Assembly (NCBI RefSeq): GCF_002234675.1
Contig: NC_019866.2
Span: forward strand, 2,218,083 to 2,282,082
Origin: Oryzias latipes
Taxonomy: Eukaryota > Chordata > Actinopteri > Beloniformes > Adrianichthyidae
Direction: 5' to 3'
DNA: 64,000 nt
Shown: positions 24,206 to 36,400 of the stretch, one piece after another
How positions within the stretch are numbered: position 1 is the first letter of the stretch
Layout: every line of letters begins with the position of its first letter
Notes under the pieces: model-generated
Told to the model about the DNA's origin: nothing
Database searches by the model: none
The model's input: the letters and a program-made list of their open reading frames with translations, nothing else
Position numbers and translations under genes: made by a program

Positions 24206-25112
24206 AACATTTACATCTCCAGAGTAAAGCTGTTCTCATCAAGCAGCTGGAGGATGAGTCTTTGACATTTACAAAGAGGATCAAAGTTGAAATCAGAAAT
24301 TATTCATTTGTTAGATTATCGCTGAGATAACATCTCTTTTTTGCAATGAAGTCTCTTCCTTTGCAAAATCTGTACTGATGCCTCACAATCCTCCCTGGAT
24401 TTTGAGGGACATTAGCTTCACTTTTTAGACTGATTACTTCCATCTATCTTTTATATGGTCCGTGGTGACCAGACTTAACAATCCTCACCGCTTTGCCAAT
24501 AAAGGCTGAGGTGAAGTTCATCAGCAAAACGCTCAAAGCTGCTTTAGATGCTGTTCATCAAACGGCTTAGCAGAAGAAGAAGAAGAAGAAAGCTGGAAGG
24601 CCTTTGACCCAGTAAACTTTCATCAGAGATGCTGAGATGAAGTTACAAACTCAGTGAGGCAACATCGCCCCCTACTGGACCTTCAGTGCAGAAGTGTCAC
24701 ATTTATTTTAGTTGGATGAACTAAAACCACATATGCTAAAAGATCAAATTATATCAAAGCACAACATGTAGGAGCCTTTTTCCCAACCAGAGAATTCCTC
24801 TTTCTGCCCGAGCTCCACTGAAGATCCTCCAGGAGGCGTCTGGCTGTTTTCTCCAAAGGTACAGAGGAGCATCTCCTGGTCATCTGTGTCTGTGAACTCA
24901 TTTGTTTGCCTCCAAAAGCTCCTGAGTTTAGAGTTTCGTCTTTTGACTCGGCCTTCTCCTCTCACAGCATAGCCTGCATGACATCACCTCCATCCTTCAC
25001 GTCCCGAAAAACGGCGACTGAACTAACTTGATTTGGTTGGAGCCAGAAGTAAACCATTTTCTATGGGTGACATCACATTCACTCACTCCAGATCTCAGAA
25101 GCACTGGTCAAG

Positions 25113-25252
25113 CATCCATCCATCCATCCATCCATCCATCCATCCATTCATCCATCCATCCATCCATGCATCCATCCATCCATCCATCCATCCATCCATC
25201 CATCCATCCATCCAACCATCCATCCATCCATCCATCCATCCAACCATCCATC
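25113..25252. repeat. CATC tetranucleotide microsatellite
   Basis: About 140 bp of CATC/ATCC repeat with a few single-base interruptions. It directly abuts the LINE relic, whose 3' end is often marked by such a repeat. Frames through it encode only Ile-His-Pro-Ser repeats and are not genes. Confidence 0.97.
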
Positions 25253-26050
25253 TTCCGCTCATCCTGGACCGGGTCGCAGGGGCAGCAGTCTAAGTAAATG
25301 CCCAGACTTTCCTTTTCTTTGGGTTATGACCCGGAGCTCACGACCATAGGTGAGTATTGGGACGAAGAATTGAGAGCTTTGCTTTCTGGCTCAGCTCTCT
25401 CTCCACCACAACGGACCGGTACAATGGCCGCACAAATCTCGCGCTGTGACCTTTCCTCACTCGTGAACAAGATCCCAAGACATTTAAACTCCTCCACATG
25501 GGACAGGAGCACTCCACCCACCCAGAGATGGCAAATTACCTTTCTCCGGTCAAGAACCACGGCCTGACCCTCATCCCAGCCACAAACCGCCCCAATGCAT
25601 GCTGGAAGTCCTGGCTCGACGAAACCAACAGGACAACATCATCTGCAAAAAGCAGAAAAGAAATCCTGTGGTCCCCATTACCACACCCCCTACAGTCTCT
25701 GGCTGTGCCTAGACATTCTGTCCATTAAGACTATGAACAGGAGTGGTGATAAAGGTTCTGCCTGAGTCCAACATGCACCGGGAACAGGTCCAACTTACTG
25801 CCGGCTACCTAGCTCTTGCTCCGGTCATACAGAGACGGGACAGTCTTCAGTAAGGCTCCCCGGACCCCAAACTCACAGAGGGCACTCCCGAGGATACCAC
25901 GAACACCTTCTCCTAATCCATAATACACATATGGACTGGATGACTGAACTCCAACAGACCCTCCAGCAAACTGCAGAGCTGGTGCGCTGTTCCACGACCA
26001 GGACGGAAACCGAACTGTTGTTCGTTTTAGAGATTTAAAGTCTGTCTTCA
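25253..26050 (-). mobile_element. LINE relic (reverse transcriptase fragment)
   Basis: Read on the minus strand, conceptual fragments of a non-LTR reverse transcriptase are visible in different frames. The catalytic motif Phe-Ala-Asp-Asp-Val-Val lies near 25625-25660. Further on, 25324-25560 encodes a stretch with Lys-Cys-Leu-Gly-Ile-Leu-Phe-Thr-Ser-Glu, a familiar segment downstream of the catalytic site. Frameshifts and deletions make it non-functional. The clade (L2, Rex or other) is not assigned. Confidence 0.8.
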
Positions 26051-28179
26051 AAGTCTAAAGAGCACAGCTTCCTTTTTTCCTAAATCCAGTGAATCTTGGT
26101 CCATAATTGTCCTCCGTCTGCAGATCAACCCATCGCTCCTCTCAGTGTCACAGGTAGATCAACAGCTGTGTCTCTGCTGAACTAAACTGCTGATTTCCTC
26201 TCAATTTACTGCGAGGATTTCTGATGGATTCTCCCGTCTCTGACTTTCCCTCACTGTCATGGCCCCTAACAGATCTGTCAAAGACATAATTGTGTCAGAC
26301 GTTGACGCACTCGTCTCTGAGTCTGGGTAATGGAAATACTGCAGGGTACTGAAGCAACGTCCGAGATGAATCAGCGCCCTGATAAGAAAATGCAGAAGAA
26401 GTCACGTGGGGGTTTGGGAGCCAAACTGGGCCCCTCGGAGAGCCATTCAAGATTTCATTAACAGATATGAGAGCATCGTTTAAAAAAGAGGAAGGAAAAA
26501 AATCCAATTTAAAGTTCTAAAGGGTTCAGGGGAGAGCAGGAATGAGTCTCTGGATTCAATGATATTAAACAGCAATTAGAGCCAGTCTGACAGAAATGAA
26601 GCGCTTGTGTTTAGTGAGCATCGTTCTGCTGAGAGGAACGAGGAGGCGAGAACATACCATCCTGAGGAAGAGATGGATTACTCCTGGAGAAATAATGGGC
26701 GGCGCGCCCTCTTCGTCTTCATCTGAAGATGTTTACCACCATGAGGTTTTGGATGAAACCAGGAGTCCACAAACAGGAAGTGGCAGCTTCATCCTGGCAC
26801 TTCAATCATGTTGTTGCTCCTCCTCTTCCTCTGTGGGGAGGAATTAAGAAAAAATTCAAGAAAGAAAATCTCTAGATTCCGTTTTTGCTGTGAACGGTTG
26901 TTGGTTTTATGAAGGTTTTTGGCTGAAATGTTGCTTTGAAAGACACGACAAACAGGAAACAGGAAGCTCAAGGTTCTGAACGGGCAGCTGATGGTTTCCA
27001 TCGGTGATCCTCCTGAGGCGGTTCTCTCCTAATGCACAGCAGCCATGTTGGAGGCGGGGGGGGGGGGGGGGGGGGTATTTAATGCATTCTGCACCACCTC
27101 TTCCAGCTTTAAAGGTTCCATTTATCACAGATTAGAGTCATCAGCAGGAATGATGAGGGATGAAGGTGTGTCTTCGGGAGCTGATGGATAAGAAGGAGGT
27201 CTGGAGATCTGCAGGTGAGATTACAGCTGACAGACGAGGACGGGAGAACAATGACAAGCATGTCCAGACATGGACTGTGACCCCCATTTTCAGAGGCCCC
27301 TCACAGCGGATCTCACTTTGATTCCTGCCAGAGCAGAGCGGCTCCGAATCGGCAGCCAAGCAGAAGATCCCAGCAGCTGCAGCCTGAGAGGACGAAATGG
27401 GGAAAGGCAGAGCTGCTGCCCCACTGGTCAATGAAAGAAAAAAGCTGATAAAATTAAATAACTGCGAATGGTTTATAGTAAATAACAATGTACTGAGAAG
27501 CAACCAAAGAAATATTTGTTTTTTATAATAAAAACATAAACTGTGTGAACAGAAATGATTTCATCCTTAACAGTTTTATTTAAAAAAAACTTTAAATAAT
27601 GTTTCTTTAACAAACGCCATCAGTTAAGAACAATTACGTCTCTCGTAACCTCAATGTTTTGAAGCCACCATTAATAAAAATGAGAAAAACAACAGCTGTC
27701 AGATTCTCCAGACGTGCAGATGAAGACGCGTTCCTGCAGAAAGCCGAAGGTCACGGATGGAACTAAAACAGGATGGATGTGGATGAAGGTGGATTTTCTG
27801 AAGCTGATACAACAACAACTGAATATAAGGATTCCTATGAGACAGAAAACAACATTTACCTCGTCAATGAAGTAAAACTCTCTAAACATTGATAAGAAAT
27901 GAACGACTCTTTTGTGAGCTGCAGAAACTTGAAACTGCAGCTCAGTTTTTCAAAATTGTTGCAGATAAAGATTTTTACGAGCTCAGGATGTTTCTGGATG
28001 AAACAACCAGGTTTTATTCACTGAGCAGATTCATGAACTTCATTCATGAGATTCATGATCCCCGACGGCTCGGTGGCGCCCCCATGTGGGCAAAAAGGAA
28101 ACTTCTCAACACCAGCTCTAATCTTAATTTTATTTTCTATTTTTAAAAAAGTATTTTAAACTGAAATCTCCCTCTAAAA
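26051..28179. other. Intergenic, with a 20-G homopolymer
   Basis: No exon is supportable. A run of about 20 G residues at 27056-27075 could form a G-quadruplex or be an assembly-sensitive tract. The remainder is unremarkable. Confidence 0.5.
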
Positions 28180-29301
28180 CAGGGGTCGGGAACCTATGGC
28201 TCGCGAGCCATATATGGCTCTTTTGATGGTCACATGTGGCTCGCAGACAAATCTTTACTTATACTTTTTTTTTTCATTAGACCATTCCTTCTCGGGCGCG
28301 ATGCGATGCCAGAGGCGCGCAGTAGTAGCGGTGCTTAGAGAGAAAATCTGCGCCAGCGCTATCAGTTACTATTATCTATTATTTCACAGAGTTTGTACCA
28401 GCTGGAAACCTGTGAATTGCCGTGCCTAAAACTGCGTGCTCCCGTCTCTGAGAAAGAGCGCGCAGATGCGGGGACGGGATGTGTGAGGGAGAAAGCAGAG
28501 GGCGGGGGTGGGGGGTTGTGGGGACAGGCAGCAGGTGAATCGCGCAGGGATTGTAAAAACCTAAAACCCGCTGCCCGTCACCCACTGCAGCGTGTGAGTG
28601 TGTGTTTGGCTCCAGGTCTGCATGTGATCAGTCTTTGTCACATCTACAGAACATTCAGACCTACGATCACGTTAAAGTCTCAACGCCTGCATGAAGCAGA
28701 AACTCACCACGTATCAACCAGACTAGACCATCAGCAAAACCACCACGAGAAATACTCATCATTTATTAGCAACAGCATAACAATGTTATTAAAAAGAATC
28801 CACAGACTTATTGTACTTTAAAAATGTTGAAATTAAATCAAATGCACACATTCATTTGTATATTTAGTTTTAAACAAATTGTCGCGGACTGGGTTGGATG
28901 GCTGTTGGGTCGCGTTAAAAGTTCTGGAGTTCATTGAACGCGTCAAGCAGAGATCTGATTGGCTCTCAGTTCTGTCGCTCAGCCTGTTGTTAGGTAGTTT
29001 GGACCAATGGGGTTCAGCAATGGGCCGAATAAGGGAAATGGGAGGGCTGGAGCGGTAGGAGCGAATATAAAGTTGGGAGAAGCGCTCTCGTCTCGGCGGG
29101 AGAGATTCAGGAGTTGCTGAATGAATTGAACGGCGTTTGTTGCGGTCTGCAGTAATCGGAATAAAGAACTTTAAAAGAGGTTAAGTCTCCGTGCCTCAGT
29201 GTGGGGAAGGGACACTACATTATTGTAAGGCTCTTTCGAAATTACAATTCAAAATATGTGGCATTTATAGCTCTCTTGGCCAAAAAGGTTCCCGACCCCT
29301 G
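28180..29301. mobile_element. Non-autonomous hAT DNA transposon 2
   Basis: Starts CAGGGGTCGGGAACC and ends GGTTCCCGACCCCTG, perfect 15-bp inverted termini, flanked by CTCTAAAA at 28172-28179 and 29302-29309, an exact 8-bp target duplication. It is a relative of the hAT at 16799 (subterminal GGCTC...GAGCCA...TGGCTCTTT motif shared) but differs in its interior. No intact transposase. A probable solo LTR lies inside at about 28880-29219. Confidence 0.93.
28880..29219 (+). mobile_element. Probable solo LTR inside hAT 2
   Basis: Starts TGTCGCGGACTGG and ends GGGACACTACA, the TG...CA ends of an LTR. It has a TATA-like GAATATAAAG (near 29065), then AATAAA (near 29160), ordered as in an LTR read on the plus strand. 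I could not find a clean target duplication, so the boundaries and the identification are inferred. No gag or pol sequence is present. Confidence 0.5.
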
Positions 29302-29309
29302 CTCTAAAA

Positions 29310-30370
29310 GTTACATCTGTTCAATAACAAAAACATGTTTACCCTGCATTTTATCGGGCAGCTTTTATCCAGGCCGGGGACGGGCACAGGGAGACCCAAG
29401 CTTGGGCCCCCTTTTGCCCACAAAGTTAGGCACCCAAGGACCCACACCGGTTGAGGCCCCTGGGAATCGAACCTTGATTTCCCAGGTGCAATTCCTGGAT
29501 TACCGGTTGTTGTTTTTTTTTTTTTTTAAAAAAAGAAAAACATTAAAAAGTAACATATCTTTAAAATAAGGTTTTTTAATTTCAAATCAGTTTTTTCGAT
29601 TTGAAATGAATTAAAAGCAGACAAAAACACTTTACCTGATAGACAACACCTTTTATCTGAAACCAAACAGCAAAACAAATATTTTACAACTTTTATTCAA
29701 ACAGCAAATAACAAAAAACCATTGGAACTTTTTGTACATTTTTATTTACAACCGTCATTTTCCTGATTCATAAAATGCTTTTTGGTTTCATACAGAATTA
29801 TTCATCGCTCCAAAGCTTTGCAGATGTTTAAGGAAACATTACATCGGCTTCCACATTTCCTTTTGGATTTGGCCTGCTTTCAGGTCTTTCCTTGTCGACT
29901 CAATCAGGCTCAAATTTAACATATAATCAACTTTTATTTTCCGTCTAGCTCACATGACGTTCAGCTGATTCCTGTGATCTATTCAGTTCTTAGTCAAACT
30001 CAGCATTGAGGATGTTAAAAAAGGTTTCGCTGAGCGTTTTAGCGTAGAGCCAACCCGTCACATCATTTGGGTTTATTCCAGCTGTTTTTATGCTACATTT
30101 GCATTCAAGAAACAGAAGAATATTCTTTCAGCAATATTGTTTTATATTTATCGTGTTTTATACTTTCAGATCATGTCACATCTTCCAGCTAGAGAACATT
30201 TTGTTGCATTTATATTGTTTTTTTAGCGTTCAGCTCCATTATCTTCCATATTTTTAAAACATTCTTCTATCAGGATTTAACTCTACATTCAATCCTTTGT
30301 TGTATAACCCATCTTGGATTTAACATTAATAGCAGAACCATCAAAAACCTCATTTCAAATGAAAACCAAA
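29310..30370. other. AT-rich region downstream of elac2
   Basis: Includes a degenerate tRNA-like word (GGGAATCGAACC near 29462) and a T-homopolymer near 29510-29527. The remainder is AT-rich with no gene. Confidence 0.45.
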
Positions 30371-30374
30371 CTTA

Positions 30375-30380
30375 TTTATT
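30375..30380 (-). terminator. Candidate elac2 polyadenylation signal
   Basis: AATAAA on the minus strand, about 95 bp past the elac2 stop codon. It is the nearest canonical hexamer and would give a short 3' UTR. Confidence 0.6.
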
Positions 30381-30474
30381 GTTTAAATTTTACTGTCTCA
30401 CAGCAAACAAACATTTTGTTCCTTTAAAGAACAAATAAAAGTCTAATTTAAACTAAATCCAGCGGTTTTTGGGA

Positions 30475-33400
30475 TCAGCTGCTCTTCAGCCTCTTCGTGT
30501 CCATCAGCGCCTCCTGCTGGCCTCTCTTGGCGCCTCGTCCTTCCTCAGAGCTCCTGGATGTTCTCTGCTCAGCGTCGGGCTCGCCGCTGCCCCCCCTTGG
30601 ACACCTCAGCTCCCTCCTCTCGCGTCGCTCCTCCATCTCGCCGATCTCCTCGGCGAAGAGCGTCTTTAGAGCGGGGATCAGTTTAGGGAGGGTTTTAAAG
30701 TCTCCAAAGCGGATCTGGAAGAACAGAAGTCCTCTGTTAGAGCTGGCTCTCCGGATCAGAACAGAAGCTCAGATCAGGCGTGGATGCTGCATATCCTGCG
30801 CAGCCGACTGCCACCACATCAGGTTCCTGCTTCGCCATCGATGCGGCGGCTGAAGCTGCAGCTCCAACTCCTTCCTTACCCTCATGTGGTCGAAGGAGAT
30901 GCCCACCCTGTCGGTGAAGTCGTCGCTGAACAGAGGGATCTTAGCATAGCGTTGGCTAAAGTGGTTCAGCATGATGAAGCCGGCGTTCATCTTCATGCCG
31001 ATGCCGATGGCCTGCGAGGTTGTGCTATTCGGAAACAGGAAGTCAGATCACTTTTGTAGCCAGGTTGACTGAGAGGTTTGGTAGAAAAGCAGCTGCAGGT
31101 CGTGCAGGTCGTGCAGGTCGTGCTCACCTGTGCCGTTTCTCCACAGCTTCCTCCTCCAGCTCATCCTCCAGCGTGGCCTCATGGATCAGCAAAGAGGCAT
31201 CTTTCCCTACGAAACAACGTTTTAAAAACTCTTTTCAGAGAGAATCAGAGACATTTTCTCCAACCACATTACTTAAATCAAATTAAAAACTTGGAAGAAA
31301 AAAAAAGTGGCAGTGATGTCATTTTGGTTCGTATCTTCATGTCTTTGTTTAAAGACCAAATGAACCGATTTTGTGTCGCTAGTTGACTAAAGGTAATAGC
31401 AGAAAAGTTTATTATTATTGATGTTAACCTGCGGTCAGTTTGGAAAACGTTTTTCGCCGTTCTGAAGCGGCTGGCGCCGTTTTTGCTGGGAATTTACAGC
31501 AACGCGTTTTTCCCCGATGTTTGCTTTGTGAATCTAATGGAACGAATCTTTACCACTAACAAAATATTTGTCTAGTGTTTTGAAAAAGAGTAAGAAAATC
31601 TTCCTAACAGGTGTGATAGGCCTTCATCGTTTTTCTCAGGGTCCAATCACCCGATTCTTTTCGAGCAAACCTTGTTAACTGAAACACACAGAGAAGATCA
31701 GGATATTTTTCAGCGATGTGCTCACCGGCGCCCCGGACTCACCGATGTGGACGAGCGCGTCACAGGGCATGGTGTCTCCGGAAAAGGCCAGCTTCCACCC
31801 GGTTTGGTGCGTGAAGCTGCAGCCGAAGGCGTTTTTGCAGTGACGCACCGCACACGTCTGAAACTGAAGCACAGACACAACAAACGTTCGTTTCCTGGGC
31901 GACTTCTAAAGGGCTAAAAGCCGTGTTGGAACCCAGGAAAACTGCACCGTTTCAATATTACAAAGAACTTTCCATTTTTGTTCTCTTAAAAGATGTCACT
32001 TGTGAGAAAAACGCTACACTTCAATGCAAACGTTGATGCGTCCAACCATGAGTGGCGTTGTGAAAACCACAGGAGCTCACTGACCCCGTCACCCCCTTTT
32101 GACCCGCCCTCACTGGCTGAGATGCTGCTACCTGCCCTAATCCATGACTAATTCATGAATACAAAAACACTTTTTTCAAAATGGCGGCTTTTCTTAAAGT
32201 TTGATCTCCATAGCAACCATTTTATGTTTCGGTCGCCTGAGGGTGACGGACAGTTCTGTGTAGTTTTTTGAAGAATCAGCAAAAGTCATATTTTGTATTT
32301 CCATGGCAACCAAGCTTTTTTGTTAACCACATCTGCATTCCTCATATATTCATATCGTATGTTATATTCTTTTCTTCAATGTACCAAATCTTTACAATAT
32401 TAAAGAAAAAATGTGTGAACAACAGGAAACAACTTTGGCACTTTGTTCCAGACCGTACCATTTAGCCCAAGCATTGAATCAAACTGTGTTCCAGACCGTA
32501 CCATTTAGCTTAAGCATTACCCAAACACTAAAAAACTGAAATTAGATTGTTTGGATTTTAATGTTTGACTTGTTTTCTTTAATATTACACAAAGGAATTC
32601 AGGCTTAAGTGTTCCTTTTTTTTTGTGCAAATACACCTTTTGAGGGTAAATGTTGAGATTATAAATGTACTGATTTTTTAAAAGTTTAACTGTAGCTTTG
32701 TGCACTTAAATCTGTTGTATTGGCGACTGAGATTTGGATGTAACGTTTGTCTGGAGGGAGGGAAAACTCTCCAAGGCTTTTATTCTGAAGGACACGAGGC
32801 TGGAACATCTGCAGACCTTCTGCAGACCGTTCTTCTTCAGCAGTGCCTGGATCAAGGACTTGGTCTTGGGTCTCGGGGCCTCGGCACCGTCACTCAGGCA
32901 TCGATTAGGAACCAAACTAAAAATAAAAAAAAGAAACAAACAGCAGTTCGACCAAACAGTTTTTCAAAGTAAAGTCCAACAACACTGTTTTCTTGGGCTT
33001 GGGAGTCCACTTACTTAAAATGTCCGAGGATCTCCTCGCAGTGCTCATGATACTGACCGAGCCAGTTCATGATCTGAACCGGAGCCACCAGGCAGACGGG
33101 GCTGAACGCCTTTCCCAGACCGGTCTGGACACATTTCAGATATTTTAAATTCATGCGGTAAAGCGTGAGGCGCAGACGGTCCTGGAACATACCAGCGCTC
33201 GCTCCCTCTGGAACAGCAGCTTTATCAGCCCCTGCAACAGGAAACATGGCAGGATGAAGAAGTGGCCTTCCCGTCTGCGGCCTCTGCGCGTGAGCGGCTC
33301 CTCACCGTGTGATGGTCGGCGTGCAGGTGCGAGACGAAGACCGTGGAGATCTTGGACAGAGCCTCGTCCACGTGGTCGCCGTAGTGGCGGCAGAGCTGAC

Positions 33401-36400
33401 CGAAGGTTCCCTCGCCACAGTCCAGCAGCAGAGACTGAGTCGGGCTTCAACAGCAACAAACAACCATGAGGAGCTGAGGAGCAGCGGCCGTACGAGGGTT
33501 AGAGACCCCACATGTTTGCCTAGCAATCCCAGCAGGATCTCAAAACAAAGGCACAGATTTCTGGGAATTGCTTTGATTCCATCATTATGGCCCAAAACCT
33601 ACTGTTTATTTTATTGTTATACGTGTCTGAATGGGAAGTAATTGTTGGGATTTATGAGGGTTATAATGGAGTATTGATCTAAACTGTATATTGAGTTGAG
33701 CGTCAAAACTGACCTGTTTCCAAGTGTGGACATGGGGTCAATTTAACCCGGACACAACATTAGGGTTGACCTACAGGTCCAAACCTATGGAATTCTGCCC
33801 CCTAGTGGAACAAACCATTCCAAACAAGAGGGTTTACAGACCACCTCCAATTCAATTTGGTGTTTTAACATGATTCTGATGATGGAGGGCATAGGTAAAG
33901 GAAATTAAGGTTCAAGTTGCATGTTTGACTTCTCCTTATTCTAACTGTGGTGAATCTGGAGCAAACAAACAAAAACACATTTGAAAACGTTTGTAGTTGT
34001 TATGTTAAAGCAACAGACGGTGGGCCACCAGCTTGTAGACGACAAGATCCATGAACGTTTTTGTTTTTCTCGTCTGAGCTGGAAAATCTGCCTCCACACT
34101 GTACGGCTGGATGGCTCTAATAATGCTCTGCATTTTTGTTGCACCGCTAATGTTAGGTTTGGGTTGTGAGGGGGTGATAAAGTCCTGCCGCTCTGCAGAA
34201 ACTAGGTCATAGGAAACGACACAGGATTTTTAGATTTTGTAATTAAAAGACCACTGGGAACGCTTTAAAAACAGATCAAAGGATGACCCTGGGAGCCTGC
34301 ACTAAATAGTCTTGGCTAAAAAGTCGTACCTGATGTTGACTAAGGTGCCGCTCACGTTTCGGATTTTCATCGGCAGAGCTGAGCCGGTTCCTAAGAAGAC
34401 CACTTCAGGATACTTCCCGTCTGAAAACATCAAGGTTTCAGCAAAAACATCATCTGCTGTGATCGTTCAGAACCTCCGTTTTGACAGAACCAACCCGAAA
34501 GCTGCGCGGCATCCGTGGAAGACGCCGTCCGGCACTTCTCCACCTCTGCCAAGAAGTTCGGGACCTCCGAAGCTTCTTTCACAAACTCCTCAGAGCTGCA
34601 GGCGGGGATGGCGTCCCTGAGAGCGAGAGGGGGGGGGGGGTCAGGTGGTTCATGGGGGCTGAAAACCACTACGGTGTGCTGGTCCGGACCACACCAACCT
34701 CTGCCACTCCATGACGGGTCGAAGCTGGAATTTGAGCAAACACTCGGCTCTGATGTTCGGGACGTGTAAAGCGGCCTGAGGCTCCTGAGTGGAGATTAAG
34801 ACACGATAGAAACAAACTTTTTTTATTAAATCCCTTCTTTAAAACCTTCATCTTCATGTCAGACTAAAAGATATTCACCTCAAAGAACAAAGAATCTGAG
34901 GCTTTAACCTGAACTTTAACCTGGTTTCTATAGGGATGCACTTTCCTCACTATTTGGTTCAAAACTCAAATTTTGGGTCATGTTTTAGTTTCAGTTAGAA
35001 AACAGCAAGAAAAAATCCTCTTAATTCCGCTCATAATGAAGTAGCAATGAAGAAAAACCTTTTAGTCAGCTTATGCAATCATTTCCCCCACGATTTGGTT
35101 CAATGCTGTAACGTCCAGTTTGGCTTTAAACTGAGAACTGTGGCGTTCCTGGCTTCTACCCTCTGCCGGCTCTGAGAGGATCCGCTGACCGCCGGCGGGG
35201 TTACCTTGGCTCTGTAGGCCTTCAGTTCTGGAAAGATCTGCGGGTGAATCATGTTGAGCTGCGTCTGGATCTTGTGACTGCGGATGTTGTGGACCGTGCA
35301 CGCGTGTTCGTTCATGATCAAGTGTTCCGTTGTGGACGGGAACCTGCAGAACGAAGAATCCAACTTAAAAGAACAAACAAGGTCTTATTTGGATGAAGTC
35401 TGATGGAAAACCAAACCTCTCCATCCATTTCTTGTACTGATCCGTCTCCAGGAGACGCTCGGGAGTCATGTGGACCACCAGAACTGCAGAGTCTTCGGTT
35501 CCGCCTGTCTGATATCTGAGGTGAAGGAGGACAGTCAGACACCAAATCCGCTCCTTCAGACCATCGTTGGCGTTTTACCTCCTCAGCTGCTGGTTGGAGC
35601 AAACGGCTTCCAGGAACTCCTCAGACGGACACTCCACCACCATGAAGACCGGTCCCGGGTCCGTGGGGGTACAGACCTGCTCGGGGCGGATCTAGGAGAG
35701 GCAGAAGAGTCAGAAGAGGTTTGGGGCAGCAGCTGAAGGAGATGCGGGCAGCGAGCAGCACCTCCTTCCCGTCGTGGATGACGCTCTGTCCGGATTTCAG
35801 CGCTGTGATGAGAGGACCGATGGCTGCCGTTCCTCTGAGGAGGGACAAGGCCAAAAGGCTCAGAAGCAGAAACAGTGGAGATCCCAAAACCTGAGAGGAA
35901 ACGGGCGCCGTCTTACACAGGCAGGCCGAGCGCTTTGGCTTCAGCCACTAGGAAGTTTCCTTTCTTGGGGTGAAGCTGCAGAAGAGAAGAAGTTGAGGCT
36001 CAAACACAGAAGACGCTTTGGAATCTCGTCTCCTCAATCCCACCTTGCACACAAAGGCGACCGTCAGAGACGGGTCTGCGGACGCTGCTGTGCGGCGCCG
36101 TTCACCTGGAACACAAGCGAACACAAAGGTTAACGTCTCCATGGCAACCACCGGGGATATGATCTATGCTGATAAACCAGAATCCTTCTCCTCCACCTGC
36201 AGCAAGACTCACACAGTACGTCTCCAATTCGGTTAACCTGGAAGTTCTAATTCATCAAAAAAACTTAGAGGGGGTGCTGCTGCTTCCAGGCTGGGGGAGG
36301 AGTTTTCCCCTCAACAGGAAGTGGGTCAGCAACTGTCAGAGGTGCCTCAGAAGGAGAAGGAAATCGTCTGAACTCACCAAAAATGGGCACCTGGAACACG

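Noticed and set aside
25028-25297. Ile-His-Pro-Ser repeat frames
   Set aside because: Direct translation of the CATC microsatellite.
33302-33595. Alternative frames over the elac2 exon with the SHLHADHH motif
   Set aside because: Out of frame with the spliced gene; the correct frame is the one encoding the metal-binding motif.
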